Shown here one piece after another: positions 44,297 through 53,272 of a DNA stretch of 64,000 nucleotides. Below the pieces are notes generated by a model. It was not told the DNA's origin. It saw nothing but the letters and a program-made list of their open reading frames with translations, and made no database searches. A program made the position numbers and the translations under genes. The first letter of the stretch is position 1. Each line of letters begins with the position of its first letter. The DNA is from Streptomyces sp. NBC_00273 (GTDB lineage Bacteria > Actinomycetota > Actinomycetes > Streptomycetales > Streptomycetaceae). The stretch is taken from positions 10,183,001 through 10,247,000 of the forward strand of contig NZ_CP108067.1 in assembly GCF_036178145.1 (NCBI RefSeq), written 5' to 3'.

Positions 44297-44506
44297 TCAC
44301 CGCCTGAAGAGCGCGAGCAGGCTCGCCGCCACCCCCAGGGTCGTGGCGATGGCCACCCCCGCCCGGGAGACCGCAGCCGGCACCGTGGCCCCGTCCGACC
44401 GGGCGAGCACCCCAGCCGCGACGGCCGCGAGAAGGGCGAGCAGCAGTGCGACGAGGACGGCCATGCCGAAGAGCACGTCCCGGGCGCCGAAGGTCACCAT
44501 CATCAT
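44297..44506 (-). CDS. small membrane protein, 69 aa
   Basis: Start ATG 44506 (three ATG codons in a row) follows AAGGAGAG. Two hydrophobic segments, VLFGMAVLVALLLALLAAVA and, near the C-terminus, VAIATTLGVAASLLALF, are joined by a short Ser/Asp/Pro loop. Not recognised. It is divergent from the truncated HTH-NACHT gene; small membrane proteins are common neighbours of NACHT NTPase genes and may anchor or sense. Confidence 0.6.
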   Translation of the reverse strand: MMMVTFGARDVLFGMAVLVALLLALLAAVAAGVLARSDGATVPAAVSRAGVAIATTLGVAASLLALFRR

Positions 44507-44642
44507 GGAACTCTCCTTCTGTGGAGGGCGGTTCCGGCTTGTCCGGCACCGCCCGTGACCACCACCTTCCGCGTTCCGCTGTGCGCTGCTGTGCGGGCGG
44601 TCCAGAATGAACAGTCCTGAACACCCGGAGGTTCGAGGGCCG

Positions 44643-45239
44643 ATGGACGAACAGAGCCCGCTGGCCAACCTGCGCGCGGTCCTGCAGAGCGCCAAGCTAC
44701 GCAAGCGACAGACGGCCACCTCCGTGGCCGCCCTGTCCGGGCTGAGCCGGACCACCGTCAGCCAGGCCTTCAACTCCGAGTCGGTGCCCAGCAAGGAGAC
44801 GCTCGCCGCCCTCGCCCCCGTGCTCGGCCTGAGCCTGGAGGCGCTGCTGACCATGCGGCAGGCATGCCTCACCGTCCCGCCGCCAGACCGGACCCGGCCC
44901 GCCCGGCGGGCCCCCGCCGGGGACGCCGACTTCGAGACCCGCTACCGCAACTACCTCAAGACCCGGCACGGCAGCCTCACCGTGGTCGGGCTGGACCTCC
45001 GCGGGCCCGCCGCGTCGAGCTGGCCGCTTGACGCCGCATACCTCTCCCTGGAACTGTCCGAGCCCGACGGCCGGGGCCAGCGGGTGGAGCGCGCCGAGCG
45101 GGCCCTGCGGCGCAGCGGCCCGACGCTCATCAAAGGGCTGGCCGGCAGCGGCAAGACCACCCTGCTCCAGTGGATCGCCTGCACTGCGGCGAACGGGAAG
45201 CTGACAGCCCCCGACGAGCCCCGGCGTTCCCTGATCGGG
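44643..45239 (+). pseudogene. HTH-NACHT NTPase gene, cut off at its 3' side
   Basis: The N-terminal part is intact: an XRE-like helix-turn-helix (SVAALSGLSRTTVSQAFN) at about 30-60, then a NACHT Walker A region (LIKGLAGSGKTTLLQW). GAGGG precedes ATG 44643. After RRSLIGC the expected NACHT sequence stops abruptly and foreign sequence begins with TGTGTCC at 45,240; the frame ends at 45,281. Such proteins are usually over 1,000 aa, so only about 200 codons remain. The Tn7-like element is the likely cause. Confidence 0.75.
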
Positions 45240-45412
45240 TGTGTCCTCTCAATGAGATTGAAGCAGCCTCCCGAGCTCTAATCCTTTGACCTGCGACACT
45301 TCATAAACTGAGAAGATGATCTTTGTTCGTAATTCTGGCGTTGCCAGGGTGATTTGCTGGGCTTGCCGCGTGCAATGTGCCCATGAACTGCACGACTTCA
45401 AAGGATGAGAGG
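45240..45412. repeat. putative Tn7-like transposon end with repeated TnsB-site-like motifs
   Basis: The end begins TGTGTCC. Three related 22-25-bp motifs share CTGC, then CTTCA or TTCAA, then TGAGARG: 45,291-45,315 and 45,388-45,412 in direct orientation, and 45,245-45,266 inverted. Multiple such sites inside the end are expected for TnsB. The matching distal end is not seen in the window. Confidence 0.55.
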
Positions 45413-45751
45413 CCTCGTCATCTCGGTTGAGATGACCTTATGTGTCGAAGAAGTTTGGGCAGGATGCTGGGAGTGTAGCCGTGGCGGTCCGTTGGCGGGG
45501 CGCTGACGGCGGGAGGGAGCGCAGGCTTGAAGTGCAGTTTCGTCCAAGAGACAGGTAAGCGCCCCTGACGTGCCTCGCTCTTTAGTTGAGCGTTGCCAAA
45601 CACCGAGGCTTGAGGCGGGCGGGGCGTTACCTTGGCGCCTAGGGTCCCGGGCGGGTTCGGCGTCAGCGGACGATGCTGATTCAGGCGCTGTCAGTGTCGT
45701 GCCTGACACTGGGGAGCGGTGCTGTGACTGGTTCGATGTGGGGGTAGGGGT
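45413..45751. other. non-coding stretch between transposon end and cargo gene
   Basis: About 340 bp without a supported gene. A near-palindrome TCATCTCGGTTGAGATGA spans 45,418-45,435. GGGGTAGGGG precedes the cargo gene's ATG. Confidence 0.45.
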
Positions 45752-48700
45752 ATGGCCGACGATGCCGTGCAGCTCGAGCGACGTATCCGGTTCGAACTGG
45801 ACACCCTTGCTGAGACCAACAGCCACCACGAGTTCGAGTTGCTGTGCCTTGGCCTGGCGCGTCGGCGGATCACCAGCAACATGCATCCTGCGACGGGGCC
45901 TGTCAGCAGCGGGGGCGACCAGGGCCGGGACGCTGAGAGCCATTGGACGAACATTCCTCGCGAGCTGCCGGGAACCTCTGTCTTCGAAGCACTGGCTTCG
46001 ATGGAGCGTGTCGTGATGGCTTGCACGATCCAGAAGGCTGAGGTGCCGTCGAAGATCCGCAACGACCTTGCGTCGATCTGCGGCCAGGGCACGGCTGTTC
46101 ACCGTGTCATCTACTTCACGGTGGCTCCTATCCCTTCCGGGAAGAAACACAAACTGATCGAGGAGGCGGCGCGGGCACACCGGGTGGAGCTGGACATCTG
46201 GGATGCACCTGCGCTCGCTGCGCATCTTGCCGACCACGACCTCTTCTACCTCGCCGTGCAGTACTTGCATCTGTCGTCGGACCTTGCCCCTGCCCGACCG
46301 GAGAGCGCCGGGGCCCTTCCCGACTGGTACATCCAGGCCCGCGAGCGGTGGCACGAGCGCGAGGAGCCAGGTTCCACTCTGGGTGACCTGATCGACCTGA
46401 AGGTGCCACTGCGCCACGCCACGTTCCACGCCGAAGCCCGTGCTGATCTGCCGGACTGGCTCGGCCACGCCCGTGCTCTGCTTGATGCCACGTCCGGGGG
46501 ACATACTGCGCTGCGCACCCGCTACGAGATCGTGGTCGCAACACTGCGCGGCCTTGAGACGATGCGGCCGGTGGATGATCTGGCCCGCGACTTTTTCACC
46601 GGGGTGATAACGGACGACTCGCTCGACGACCCCGGGCTGCTCGAGGATGCTGTCGTACTCCTCGGGTACACCTTCGGGGCTCTGAGACGCGCCCTGACCA
46701 CTATCACCTCGGATGAACTGCGGGTTTTGCAAAGCAACTTGGAGGAGAAGACCGACCGCCTGCTGGAGGCTAGCCCCGCACCGAACGCCACAGCGCACCT
46801 TCTCGCGCTGCGGGCGCGGCTGGCCCTGCATCCGGAGGTGCCTGCTGAGCCGCGAGAGATCCCGCAGGATCTGCCTACCATTGCAGAGGTCACCGCTCGA
46901 GTTCGCGAGGCGATGGCGGGCAGGCAGTGTATGCCCGAGTTTGAGACCACTCGGCCGGCTTTCGCCGACATCGAAACCGGCATGCAGACGCTGGCACGGC
47001 TGGGACGGCACCTGGACGATGCCCCGCTGTTTCCCGTCGAGCATGTCGCGGACTTCTTTGACCTGCTTGCACCTCTGCTGGTGGACCATCCGCTGTACCG
47101 GGAGGTTCGCGACCTGCTCGATACAGCAACCGACCGGGTTGCCGGGCAGTCGGCGCGAGGTGAGCGGGCGCAGGCCCGCGGCCTGGCCTTGGCCAAGAGC
47201 GACCGCCTCCTCGACGCGCTGCGGGAGATCCACGATGCCAAGATCAACTGGTGGCACGGCGAAACCCTGGAGGGGGGACTGACGATGCTGCTGCTGTGCT
47301 CACGGATCTACAGTGAGCTCGGCTTGGCAGTGGCGGCCAAACAATGCGCACTGGCCGCCGCCGCTGCATCGGGGTCTGCACCAGACCAGGAACTGACGCG
47401 TTTCGTCCCGCAAGGCATCATCCTTGCTGCCCAATACGACCATCAGGCCGGGAACTCGCTGTCAGCGACCCATCTGTTCCGTATCGGTCTGATGGCACAA
47501 AACGCCTACCTTGACGAACCGTTCAACGTTGAGCGTTATCCGTACGTCTGGGACGTGATGGCCAACCAGGCCCTGACGATGAGCGCTGCGCTCGCCGTAC
47601 GCCCACGTTTCGCTCCCTTCCTCCGCGAAGTCATGGCGTCAGTGGGTTTCGACGCCGCCATCGACGAGATCGTCGCCTCGATTCCCGGCAAGTCCGCTGA
47701 GGCCGAGAGCGTGTACATCGACGAAGCCGACACTCAAGGAGTGGGGAGGCCGTTCAGCGACGCCGGCCCGAGGCGTCGCTACGCCTGGAGCGCGCTCGGT
47801 GTCGATTGGGAGATCACGTGTGCCAATGATCGGCTGTCGGTCCTGGCTGCCGAGGGCTTCACCGCCGCGGTGCAGGTACTCGTTGCCGAGCTCGCTACCC
47901 GTGACCCCCTGCTTCTGCCGGGCCGTCTTACAGTCGACGTGCATGCTGATTCCGTCGCGACACGCGACCAGCATCCCGACTGTGAACAGGTCGCCGACCC
48001 AGATGCCAATCGGTGGATCGTGCGACTTGCCGCAGCCGGCAGCCAGGAACTGGAAACACTTACTAAGGAGTTGACCGCTGTAACCGTGAGTGTGCTTCTC
48101 TCCCAGTCGCTGCTCCCGGACGAGGCGTTCATGAAGCTCATTGAGGAGGGGTTTGCAGGCGGTCTGTGGCACAAGCTCGTCGCCGGCCGCCCTTATGGCG
48201 AACTGGCAGATTTCCTCAAGCCTGATGACTACGAAGCCATGTCGGCACTGCCTGATCTAGCCGTCGGCGCCGACGCACCTCTCAACAGTCGGCCCAAGTC
48301 TGCTGCCCTCGAAGCCAAGACCGGTCCGGGTCCTGGATACGACCACAGCGCCGCGATCGAGGATGTCCGCCACCGCTATGCGGCCCTGGTGCCCATCATC
48401 CGCTACACACTGCCGGGCCTGAGCGCTGACCCGGAATTCAACCGCACTGCGGCGCTACTACGCGAAGAGGGCTGGAAGGACTGGCACCTTCTGACTGCCA
48501 TCGCCAATCTCGTCGGCAACCGTCGTCTTCAGCAGCAGGGCCTTCGGCCGGGCCTCAACGACTCCGCTGAATGCCGCACGCGGCTCAGGGCCGTCATGAT
48601 GGCGGCCGAGCGTCCCGATGACGAGCCCGTGCCGGTCCACGCCTTCACGGTAAGCGCTCTAAGATCACATCTTCACGGTGCCGCCCTGGCTACGGCCAGC

Positions 48701-48847
48701 AACTTGGGTCTGGTTATCCGCCGACGCAGCCTTAAACCTGAAGTACTGCTCCGTGTGCTCGGTGACCGATACGGCTATTGGACGGACGACGCCGATCATG
48801 TAGATATGTTCGTCCTGCATCGGTCCCTCACCAGTGAAGACGGCTAG
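45752..48847 (+). CDS. large protein with Mrr-like PD-(D/E)xK nuclease N-terminus (cargo)
   Basis: The 1,031-aa protein starts with a restriction-endonuclease-like domain (about 1-170): a helix with HHEFELLCLGLARRRI, then GGDQGRDAESHW (Asp-Gly-x-Asp type) and VVMACTIQKAEVPSKI with Gln-x-Lys. The rest is mostly helical and repeat-like (leucine- and alanine-rich, about 200-700), then a C-terminal alpha/beta part ending in a tryptophan-rich WTDDADHVDMFVLH segment. Start ATG 45752. Such nuclease plus helical-repeat proteins occur in defence islands. It sits between the transposon end and tnsC, so it is probably cargo with a defence role. Confidence 0.6.
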   Translation: MADDAVQLERRIRFELDTLAETNSHHEFELLCLGLARRRITSNMHPATGPVSSGGDQGRDAESHWTNIPRELPGTSVFEALASMERVVMACTIQKAEVPSKIRNDLASICGQGTAVHRVIYFTVAPIPSGKKHKLIEEAARAHRVELDIWDAPALAAHLADHDLFYLAVQYLHLSSDLAPARPESAGALPDWYIQARERWHEREEPGSTLGDLIDLKVPLRHATFHAEARADLPDWLGHARALLDATSGGHTALRTRYEIVVATLRGLETMRPVDDLARDFFTGVITDDSLDDPGLLEDAVVLLGYTFGALRRALTTITSDELRVLQSNLEEKTDRLLEASPAPNATAHLLALRARLALHPEVPAEPREIPQDLPTIAEVTARVREAMAGRQCMPEFETTRPAFADIETGMQTLARLGRHLDDAPLFPVEHVADFFDLLAPLLVDHPLYREVRDLLDTATDRVAGQSARGERAQARGLALAKSDRLLDALREIHDAKINWWHGETLEGGLTMLLLCSRIYSELGLAVAAKQCALAAAAASGSAPDQELTRFVPQGIILAAQYDHQAGNSLSATHLFRIGLMAQNAYLDEPFNVERYPYVWDVMANQALTMSAALAVRPRFAPFLREVMASVGFDAAIDEIVASIPGKSAEAESVYIDEADTQGVGRPFSDAGPRRRYAWSALGVDWEITCANDRLSVLAAEGFTAAVQVLVAELATRDPLLLPGRLTVDVHADSVATRDQHPDCEQVADPDANRWIVRLAAAGSQELETLTKELTAVTVSVLLSQSLLPDEAFMKLIEEGFAGGLWHKLVAGRPYGELADFLKPDDYEAMSALPDLAVGADAPLNSRPKSAALEAKTGPGPGYDHSAAIEDVRHRYAALVPIIRYTLPGLSADPEFNRTAALLREEGWKDWHLLTAIANLVGNRRLQQQGLRPGLNDSAECRTRLRAVMMAAERPDDEPVPVHAFTVSALRSHLHGAALATASNLGLVIRRRSLKPEVLLRVLGDRYGYWTDDADHVDMFVLHRSLTSEDG

Positions 48848-49008
48848 CTTTCACTTCATGACCCAGAATGTCGGCAGGCACCGGGGGTTGGCCTCTGGGC
48901 AGGCCAGCAGATCAGATTGTCTCCCACGGCCGGCAGTCGTATCGGGGCTGGAGTAGAGCGGACGCGATCGTCTTTCGTACCGCCGGTTTCCCCGCGGCAC
49001 CCGGGCGG

Positions 49009-50079
49009 TCAGCGGCTGTCGCCGCGGCCAATGCGGATGTCGTCGAGGAGATGCTTGGTGATGGCTTCGGTTCCAGTCACGTGCGCGGTTTCGATGGCTT
49101 CCTGGGCGGCCTGGCAGATCAGGTCGTTGAGGGAGTCGATGTAGCCGCCGGTGCGCTTATGGAGGTAGCGGGAGAGGCTGACTAGGGTGCGAGGCTGGTG
49201 GTCGTGTAGGCGCAGGTCTTCTTCGAACCCCTTGACGCAGCTGTGCCAGTCCTCGCCGTAGGGGATGGCGCCAGCCCACAGCACAGGAAGGTCGCTGAAG
49301 GAGCTCCTGCCCTTGACGTCTGGCGGCAGGCTTTTGCGCCGCTTGCTGTTGCGCGCGTCGTGCACGATCTCTCGAGCCCCAGTGCCGCAGAAGATGAAGG
49401 TCGTACGGGTGCGGTCCTGGAGAGCCTCGAAGTAGTCGAAGGCGCCGACGATCTCGTGGTCCTGGATGCGGTCCACACCGTCGACGAGGATCAGCTGGGT
49501 TCGGGCGTGGGCCATGACGTGGGCGATGGGTTCGGTCATGTCGGCCGGTCGGCGGGTGCGGTCGCCTGGGTTGAGGGTGTGGCTCAGGCCGAGGAACTCG
49601 GCGAAGGGCAGAGACCAGTGCAGGTTGGTCTCCCGCTCGGGCGGGACGCTGATGTACATGACGGGGATGCGGTTGGAGTCGGGCCCGAGGTCAGCCTCGA
49701 TAAGCCCCTGGAAGCCGCGGCCGATCTGGACGAGCAGGGTGGTCTTTCCAGTACCACGGTCCCCGTCGATGATTATGTTGGTACTGCGGCCGACACTGCT
49801 GAAGCGGTTCTTGCGCAGCTGACGCCGCGCGTCGAGCAGACCGCGGCGCAGCGCAGGGGTGATCACCGGCAGCATCTCGCCGTGGTACATCAGCCGCGGG
49901 TCGCGGGGCCCTACCCGGGTGCCTTTGGGAGCGCAGTCCGTGAGGTCGGGTGCTTTGAGCGTGCGTGAGGCAGCGGCGTCCCAGCCCTCCCGAGTGGTCA
50001 GCAGTGGTGCCTCGATAGGCCGGCTCACGGCATGAGCGACCTCCGGGCTGAAAGCCCGGATCAGTTCTTCTCGGCTCAC
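49009..50079 (-). CDS. tnsC: TnsC/TniB-like AAA+ transposition regulator
   Basis: This 356-aa AAA+ protein has Walker A DGDRGTGKTTLL, Walker B LILVDGVDRI and a sensor-like TTFIFCGTGARE. It would couple target selection (TniQ) to the TnsB transposase through ATP-dependent filaments. The start is GTG 50079, overlapping the tnsB stop (GTGA). It is the last gene of the minus-strand transposition module. Confidence 0.85.
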   Translation of the reverse strand: MSREELIRAFSPEVAHAVSRPIEAPLLTTREGWDAAASRTLKAPDLTDCAPKGTRVGPRDPRLMYHGEMLPVITPALRRGLLDARRQLRKNRFSSVGRSTNIIIDGDRGTGKTTLLVQIGRGFQGLIEADLGPDSNRIPVMYISVPPERETNLHWSLPFAEFLGLSHTLNPGDRTRRPADMTEPIAHVMAHARTQLILVDGVDRIQDHEIVGAFDYFEALQDRTRTTFIFCGTGAREIVHDARNSKRRKSLPPDVKGRSSFSDLPVLWAGAIPYGEDWHSCVKGFEEDLRLHDHQPRTLVSLSRYLHKRTGGYIDSLNDLICQAAQEAIETAHVTGTEAITKHLLDDIRIGRGDSR

Positions 50080-52463
50080 AAGACCTCTCCGTCCTCGGCG
50101 TCATCGTCGGATGCGTTGCTGTGGGGTCTCGGGCTGTTGGTCATGGGCTGGGTTGCAGGTTGGCTGTAGCCAAAGGCGAAGATGTCGGCCGCACTGCCGC
50201 GCAGGCTGAGCGGGTCCGCACCGGACGGACGAGACCAGTCGGTTTGCTCGTCCTCGTGATTGTCGTTGTCGCTGCTGTCAGGGACGGCGAGTACAGCCGC
50301 CTGCGACTGTTCCAAAATAGCCGGGGCAGCCGGGGGAGTGGTGTCTCCCGCGGCCAGGACGTGTTTGGCGTCCATGGCCAGCGACGGTGCCCGTACGACC
50401 GTCGCCGGGTCCGGGTCCGGAATCCCTTCGTAGGGATCGGGGACGTCCACATTCAGGTCCAGGACGGGGCCGGTGAACAGGTGAGGCACCCGTTTCGCCC
50501 TCGGGTCGGGGCCGCGCCGGGCGCGTTCACGCAGCGCGGACACCTCACGCGAGATGCGTCGCTGGTCCTCCTTGCGGCCGCCGTCCTCCAGCACACGCAG
50601 TGTGGCCTGCTCCCAGGTCCACTGGGTCCAGGCATCACTGATCAGGCGCTGATGGATGAATTCGGCCTCCACCCAGTCGTCGATGGTGTGGTCGTAGAGC
50701 CACACGAACCGCGGGGCGTAAGGGCTGTAGCGGATCTGCCACTTCATGCCCTGTCCGGGGATCTGGCTGTGCCGGTTCCTGTACTCCTGCAGGGCTTCGC
50801 TGTTGTAGGTGCGGTTGTCGATGGTGATGCCCTTGTCGGTCACCTTCAGCCGCTTGAATGGCAGCAGCTTGCGGTTCTCGCGGGGTGTGAGCGGCAGCGG
50901 CACGTGGCCCTCGGCGGCTACCAGCGTCGCGTACATCCGGTTCGGGCTGATCGTGATCCCCGGCAGGAAGGGGCTGCGCAGTCCGTCGTGCGGATTCTGT
51001 TGCCAGTCCAGGGCGATCCACTCGTTGAGCAGGTCCTGTAGCTCGTTCAGGCTCCACAGCGGGCCCTCGGCGACGTGCTTGCCGCGCCGGGCGAGATCGG
51101 AACCGGTGTATCCGGCGACGTACTGCGAGAATCGCTTCTTGACCGCGCCGAAGGTGCTTTCGATGACGGCCTTGTCGGTGGCGGTGCGAGTTCGGGCCGG
51201 GCGCACGTTGATGCCGAGCATGCGGCACACATCGTCGAAGTGCTCGCTGTTGAAGATCTTGCCGTGGTCGACGACGATCATCCGGGGCCGGATCACCGGC
51301 CGGGCCGCGGCGCCGGCCATGCGCGGATCGCAGGCCACCAGGTCCGCATAAGGCATCTCAGATCTCTCTGCCATGGCCGATGTCGACCAGCCGGGCCGAC
51401 CGGGCATCGGCGCGAGGGCCTGCGCCAGCATCAGCACCGCGTCGAAGGACCGGGTGCCGCGCCCGCCCAGCCGCCGGCCCCTGGGGCCGCGACCGGGAAC
51501 CTTCGGCACGATCATCGCCCCGATGATGGACCGCGACGCCACGTCGATCGCCGCGGTCAGCTCGACCTGCACAGGCCGGCCGTCGTCACCGATCGCGATG
51601 ATGTCCAGACCCGTGGAGTCGATCTGGACCTGTTCGCCCAGCCGGAGCGCCCACGTCGGCGTGTATGGGGCAGTAGCGCCGTTCGCCGTGTCCATCCGCC
51701 GCTGGGTCGGCCACCGCAGCGAGTCCACCGAGATACCCAGCCGCTCCAGCAGCCGGTAGAAGGTGGCACGGGAGATCATCAGCCGGTCGTACTCCTCGGG
51801 ATGCTCCCGCTCCACGGCCGCCTGCACCCGCTCGTACAGGCGGGTGCCGTGTCCGTCGGACTCGTCCCGTCCCGCCTCTACCTCGGCCAGCAGGAGCCGC
51901 ACCACTCGTTCGTCCGTACGCCCCCAGGGCGAGCCGGGGACGATGTCACGGACCAGGCCGAATACACCACGTGCCTGGTAGGCACGCCGACGACGCTCGA
52001 TCGTGCTGACCGAGGAGCTCTTGAAACCCAGCGCTTTCAGCTCGGCGGCCTTGGCTGCGATGCGCTGGCGGACCGTGAAGCGTGCCGGATCGTAGCCGGG
52101 ACGCGGCAGCGTGCCCTCTGCGGCATCCGGCGGTATCCCGTCGTCGATCTCCCGCAGGTGACGTTCCCAGTCTCGTACCGCCGCAAGCTCGGCCTTCGAC
52201 AACAACGACAGTCCGCTGGTGTCCGCCACCTGCACGGCGTCCTGCACCTGCCCGCCCTCGTCCAGCAGGGCGTAGTCGTCAGCGCCGACCACAGTAGCCA
52301 CCAGGGCACGGGCGTCGTGTCCCTGTCCGTCCAGACAACCCAGCTGCACTTCCGCGCCCTGCAGGACGAGGACCTGGTACGTACCGCCCTGCCACCGCAC
52401 CCGGGCACCCAGCGGTAGCCGATTCTGCTGCGCCGCTGCGGTCTGCGGTCCAGCCGTGGTCAT
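50076..52463 (-). CDS. tnsB: TnsB-like DDE transposase
   Basis: The 795-aa protein has helix-turn-helix regions (about 130-250), a DDE catalytic core with Asp282 (QIDSTGLD), Asp399 (IVVDHGKIF) and Glu435 (AVIESTFG), a DD35E spacing, then a Mu-transposase-type beta barrel and a long acidic C-terminal tail that probably contacts TnsC. Start ATG 52463 overlaps the TnsA-like stop (ATGA). A disordered, basic stretch PGRGPRGRRLGGRGTRS lies between the catalytic Asp residues at about 323-340. Confidence 0.9.
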   Translation of the reverse strand: MTTAGPQTAAAQQNRLPLGARVRWQGGTYQVLVLQGAEVQLGCLDGQGHDARALVATVVGADDYALLDEGGQVQDAVQVADTSGLSLLSKAELAAVRDWERHLREIDDGIPPDAAEGTLPRPGYDPARFTVRQRIAAKAAELKALGFKSSSVSTIERRRRAYQARGVFGLVRDIVPGSPWGRTDERVVRLLLAEVEAGRDESDGHGTRLYERVQAAVEREHPEEYDRLMISRATFYRLLERLGISVDSLRWPTQRRMDTANGATAPYTPTWALRLGEQVQIDSTGLDIIAIGDDGRPVQVELTAAIDVASRSIIGAMIVPKVPGRGPRGRRLGGRGTRSFDAVLMLAQALAPMPGRPGWSTSAMAERSEMPYADLVACDPRMAGAAARPVIRPRMIVVDHGKIFNSEHFDDVCRMLGINVRPARTRTATDKAVIESTFGAVKKRFSQYVAGYTGSDLARRGKHVAEGPLWSLNELQDLLNEWIALDWQQNPHDGLRSPFLPGITISPNRMYATLVAAEGHVPLPLTPRENRKLLPFKRLKVTDKGITIDNRTYNSEALQEYRNRHSQIPGQGMKWQIRYSPYAPRFVWLYDHTIDDWVEAEFIHQRLISDAWTQWTWEQATLRVLEDGGRKEDQRRISREVSALRERARRGPDPRAKRVPHLFTGPVLDLNVDVPDPYEGIPDPDPATVVRAPSLAMDAKHVLAAGDTTPPAAPAILEQSQAAVLAVPDSSDNDNHEDEQTDWSRPSGADPLSLRGSAADIFAFGYSQPATQPMTNSPRPHSNASDDDAEDGEVL

Positions 52464-53272
52464 CCGTCGTCCTTTGAAGAGTCGTTTCCGATGCTGGCAG
52501 CCCATATACGCGAGGTGGGGAGCAGCGGCAGGGTCCGGTCGAAGTCCAGAGCTCCCGTCCACAGCAAGTGCCACACATGACCGGCAGCCTGGAGACCCAG
52601 GCCTGCGGCGGTCGCGCCCTCCAGCAGCGGGCGCGGCGCGGCGAAGACGTCCAGCAGCGTCCGGCGGGCTTGGACCCCAGGAGCGAACTCGGCACCGCGG
52701 AAGTGGGCAGCGCACCGAAGCGAGGACTGAAGCACTCCTTCGCGTACCTGAAGCGGACGGATCTGCCAGTTCGCCGCGGCAGCTGCCTGATGCAGTACCC
52801 GCTCCTCCAGACCGGCTTGCCTGGCCACGGAGCTATGAGGGATGACGAGCCGCCGGCCATCGCGTGTGCGAGCGAAGAACGCAGGCCGGACCGTTCCCTG
52901 TTGTCCCTCATGCCGCCAGTGCAGCTCGGCGACCCCGGACTGGAAGCAGACGATGTCCGCATCAAAGTCGAGGAGCATGGCCGCGTCCATCTGGACCGTA
53001 CTCGAACACCACACAGTCAGTCCGCTCGTTGAGGAGAACCAGTCAGTCAGGATGGACCGCCGCCCCCGGTAAGCACGCGGCTCGGACAAGGGGGTGCCCT
53101 CCTCGAGCGGGACACCGCGCAAGACACTCGGGTCATTAACAACGGTGCGACCCGCCGCACTGCGGTAGCGCACCCGTACTTCCATGCTCACTGGCAGATC
53201 TCCCTGCTCGTCCGATGCGAGCGGACCGGGCTTCTCCAGTCCGCGGGCGCCGGGACTGCCCTGGTCAGCCAT
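52460..53272 (-). CDS. tnsA: TnsA-like endonuclease subunit, catalytic residues apparently lost
   Basis: The 270-aa protein matches TnsA N-terminal nuclease domains of Streptomyces Tn7-like elements (SSTVQMDAAMLLDFDADIVC). But where active TnsA has P-D-F and V-x-V-K it reads RPAFFAR and LVIPHS: the Asp is Ala and the Lys strand is replaced. It is probably inactive as a nuclease, which would favour replicative transposition. ATG 53272 overlaps the tniQ stop; starts at 53185 or 53191 are possible. The C-terminal half (about 170-270) is helical and may bind TnsC/TnsB. Confidence 0.75.
   Translation of the reverse strand: MADQGSPGARGLEKPGPLASDEQGDLPVSMEVRVRYRSAAGRTVVNDPSVLRGVPLEEGTPLSEPRAYRGRRSILTDWFSSTSGLTVWCSSTVQMDAAMLLDFDADIVCFQSGVAELHWRHEGQQGTVRPAFFARTRDGRRLVIPHSSVARQAGLEERVLHQAAAAANWQIRPLQVREGVLQSSLRCAAHFRGAEFAPGVQARRTLLDVFAAPRPLLEGATAAGLGLQAAGHVWHLLWTGALDFDRTLPLLPTSRIWAASIGNDSSKDDG

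Noticed and set aside
45398..47257. 619-aa minus-strand open frame opposite the nuclease gene
   Set aside because: The plus-strand frame has clear nuclease motifs, a good start and full length; the antisense frame is a shadow.
48868..49968. Plus-strand frames opposite tnsC
   Set aside because: Antisense to a gene with clear AAA+ motifs; no independent support.
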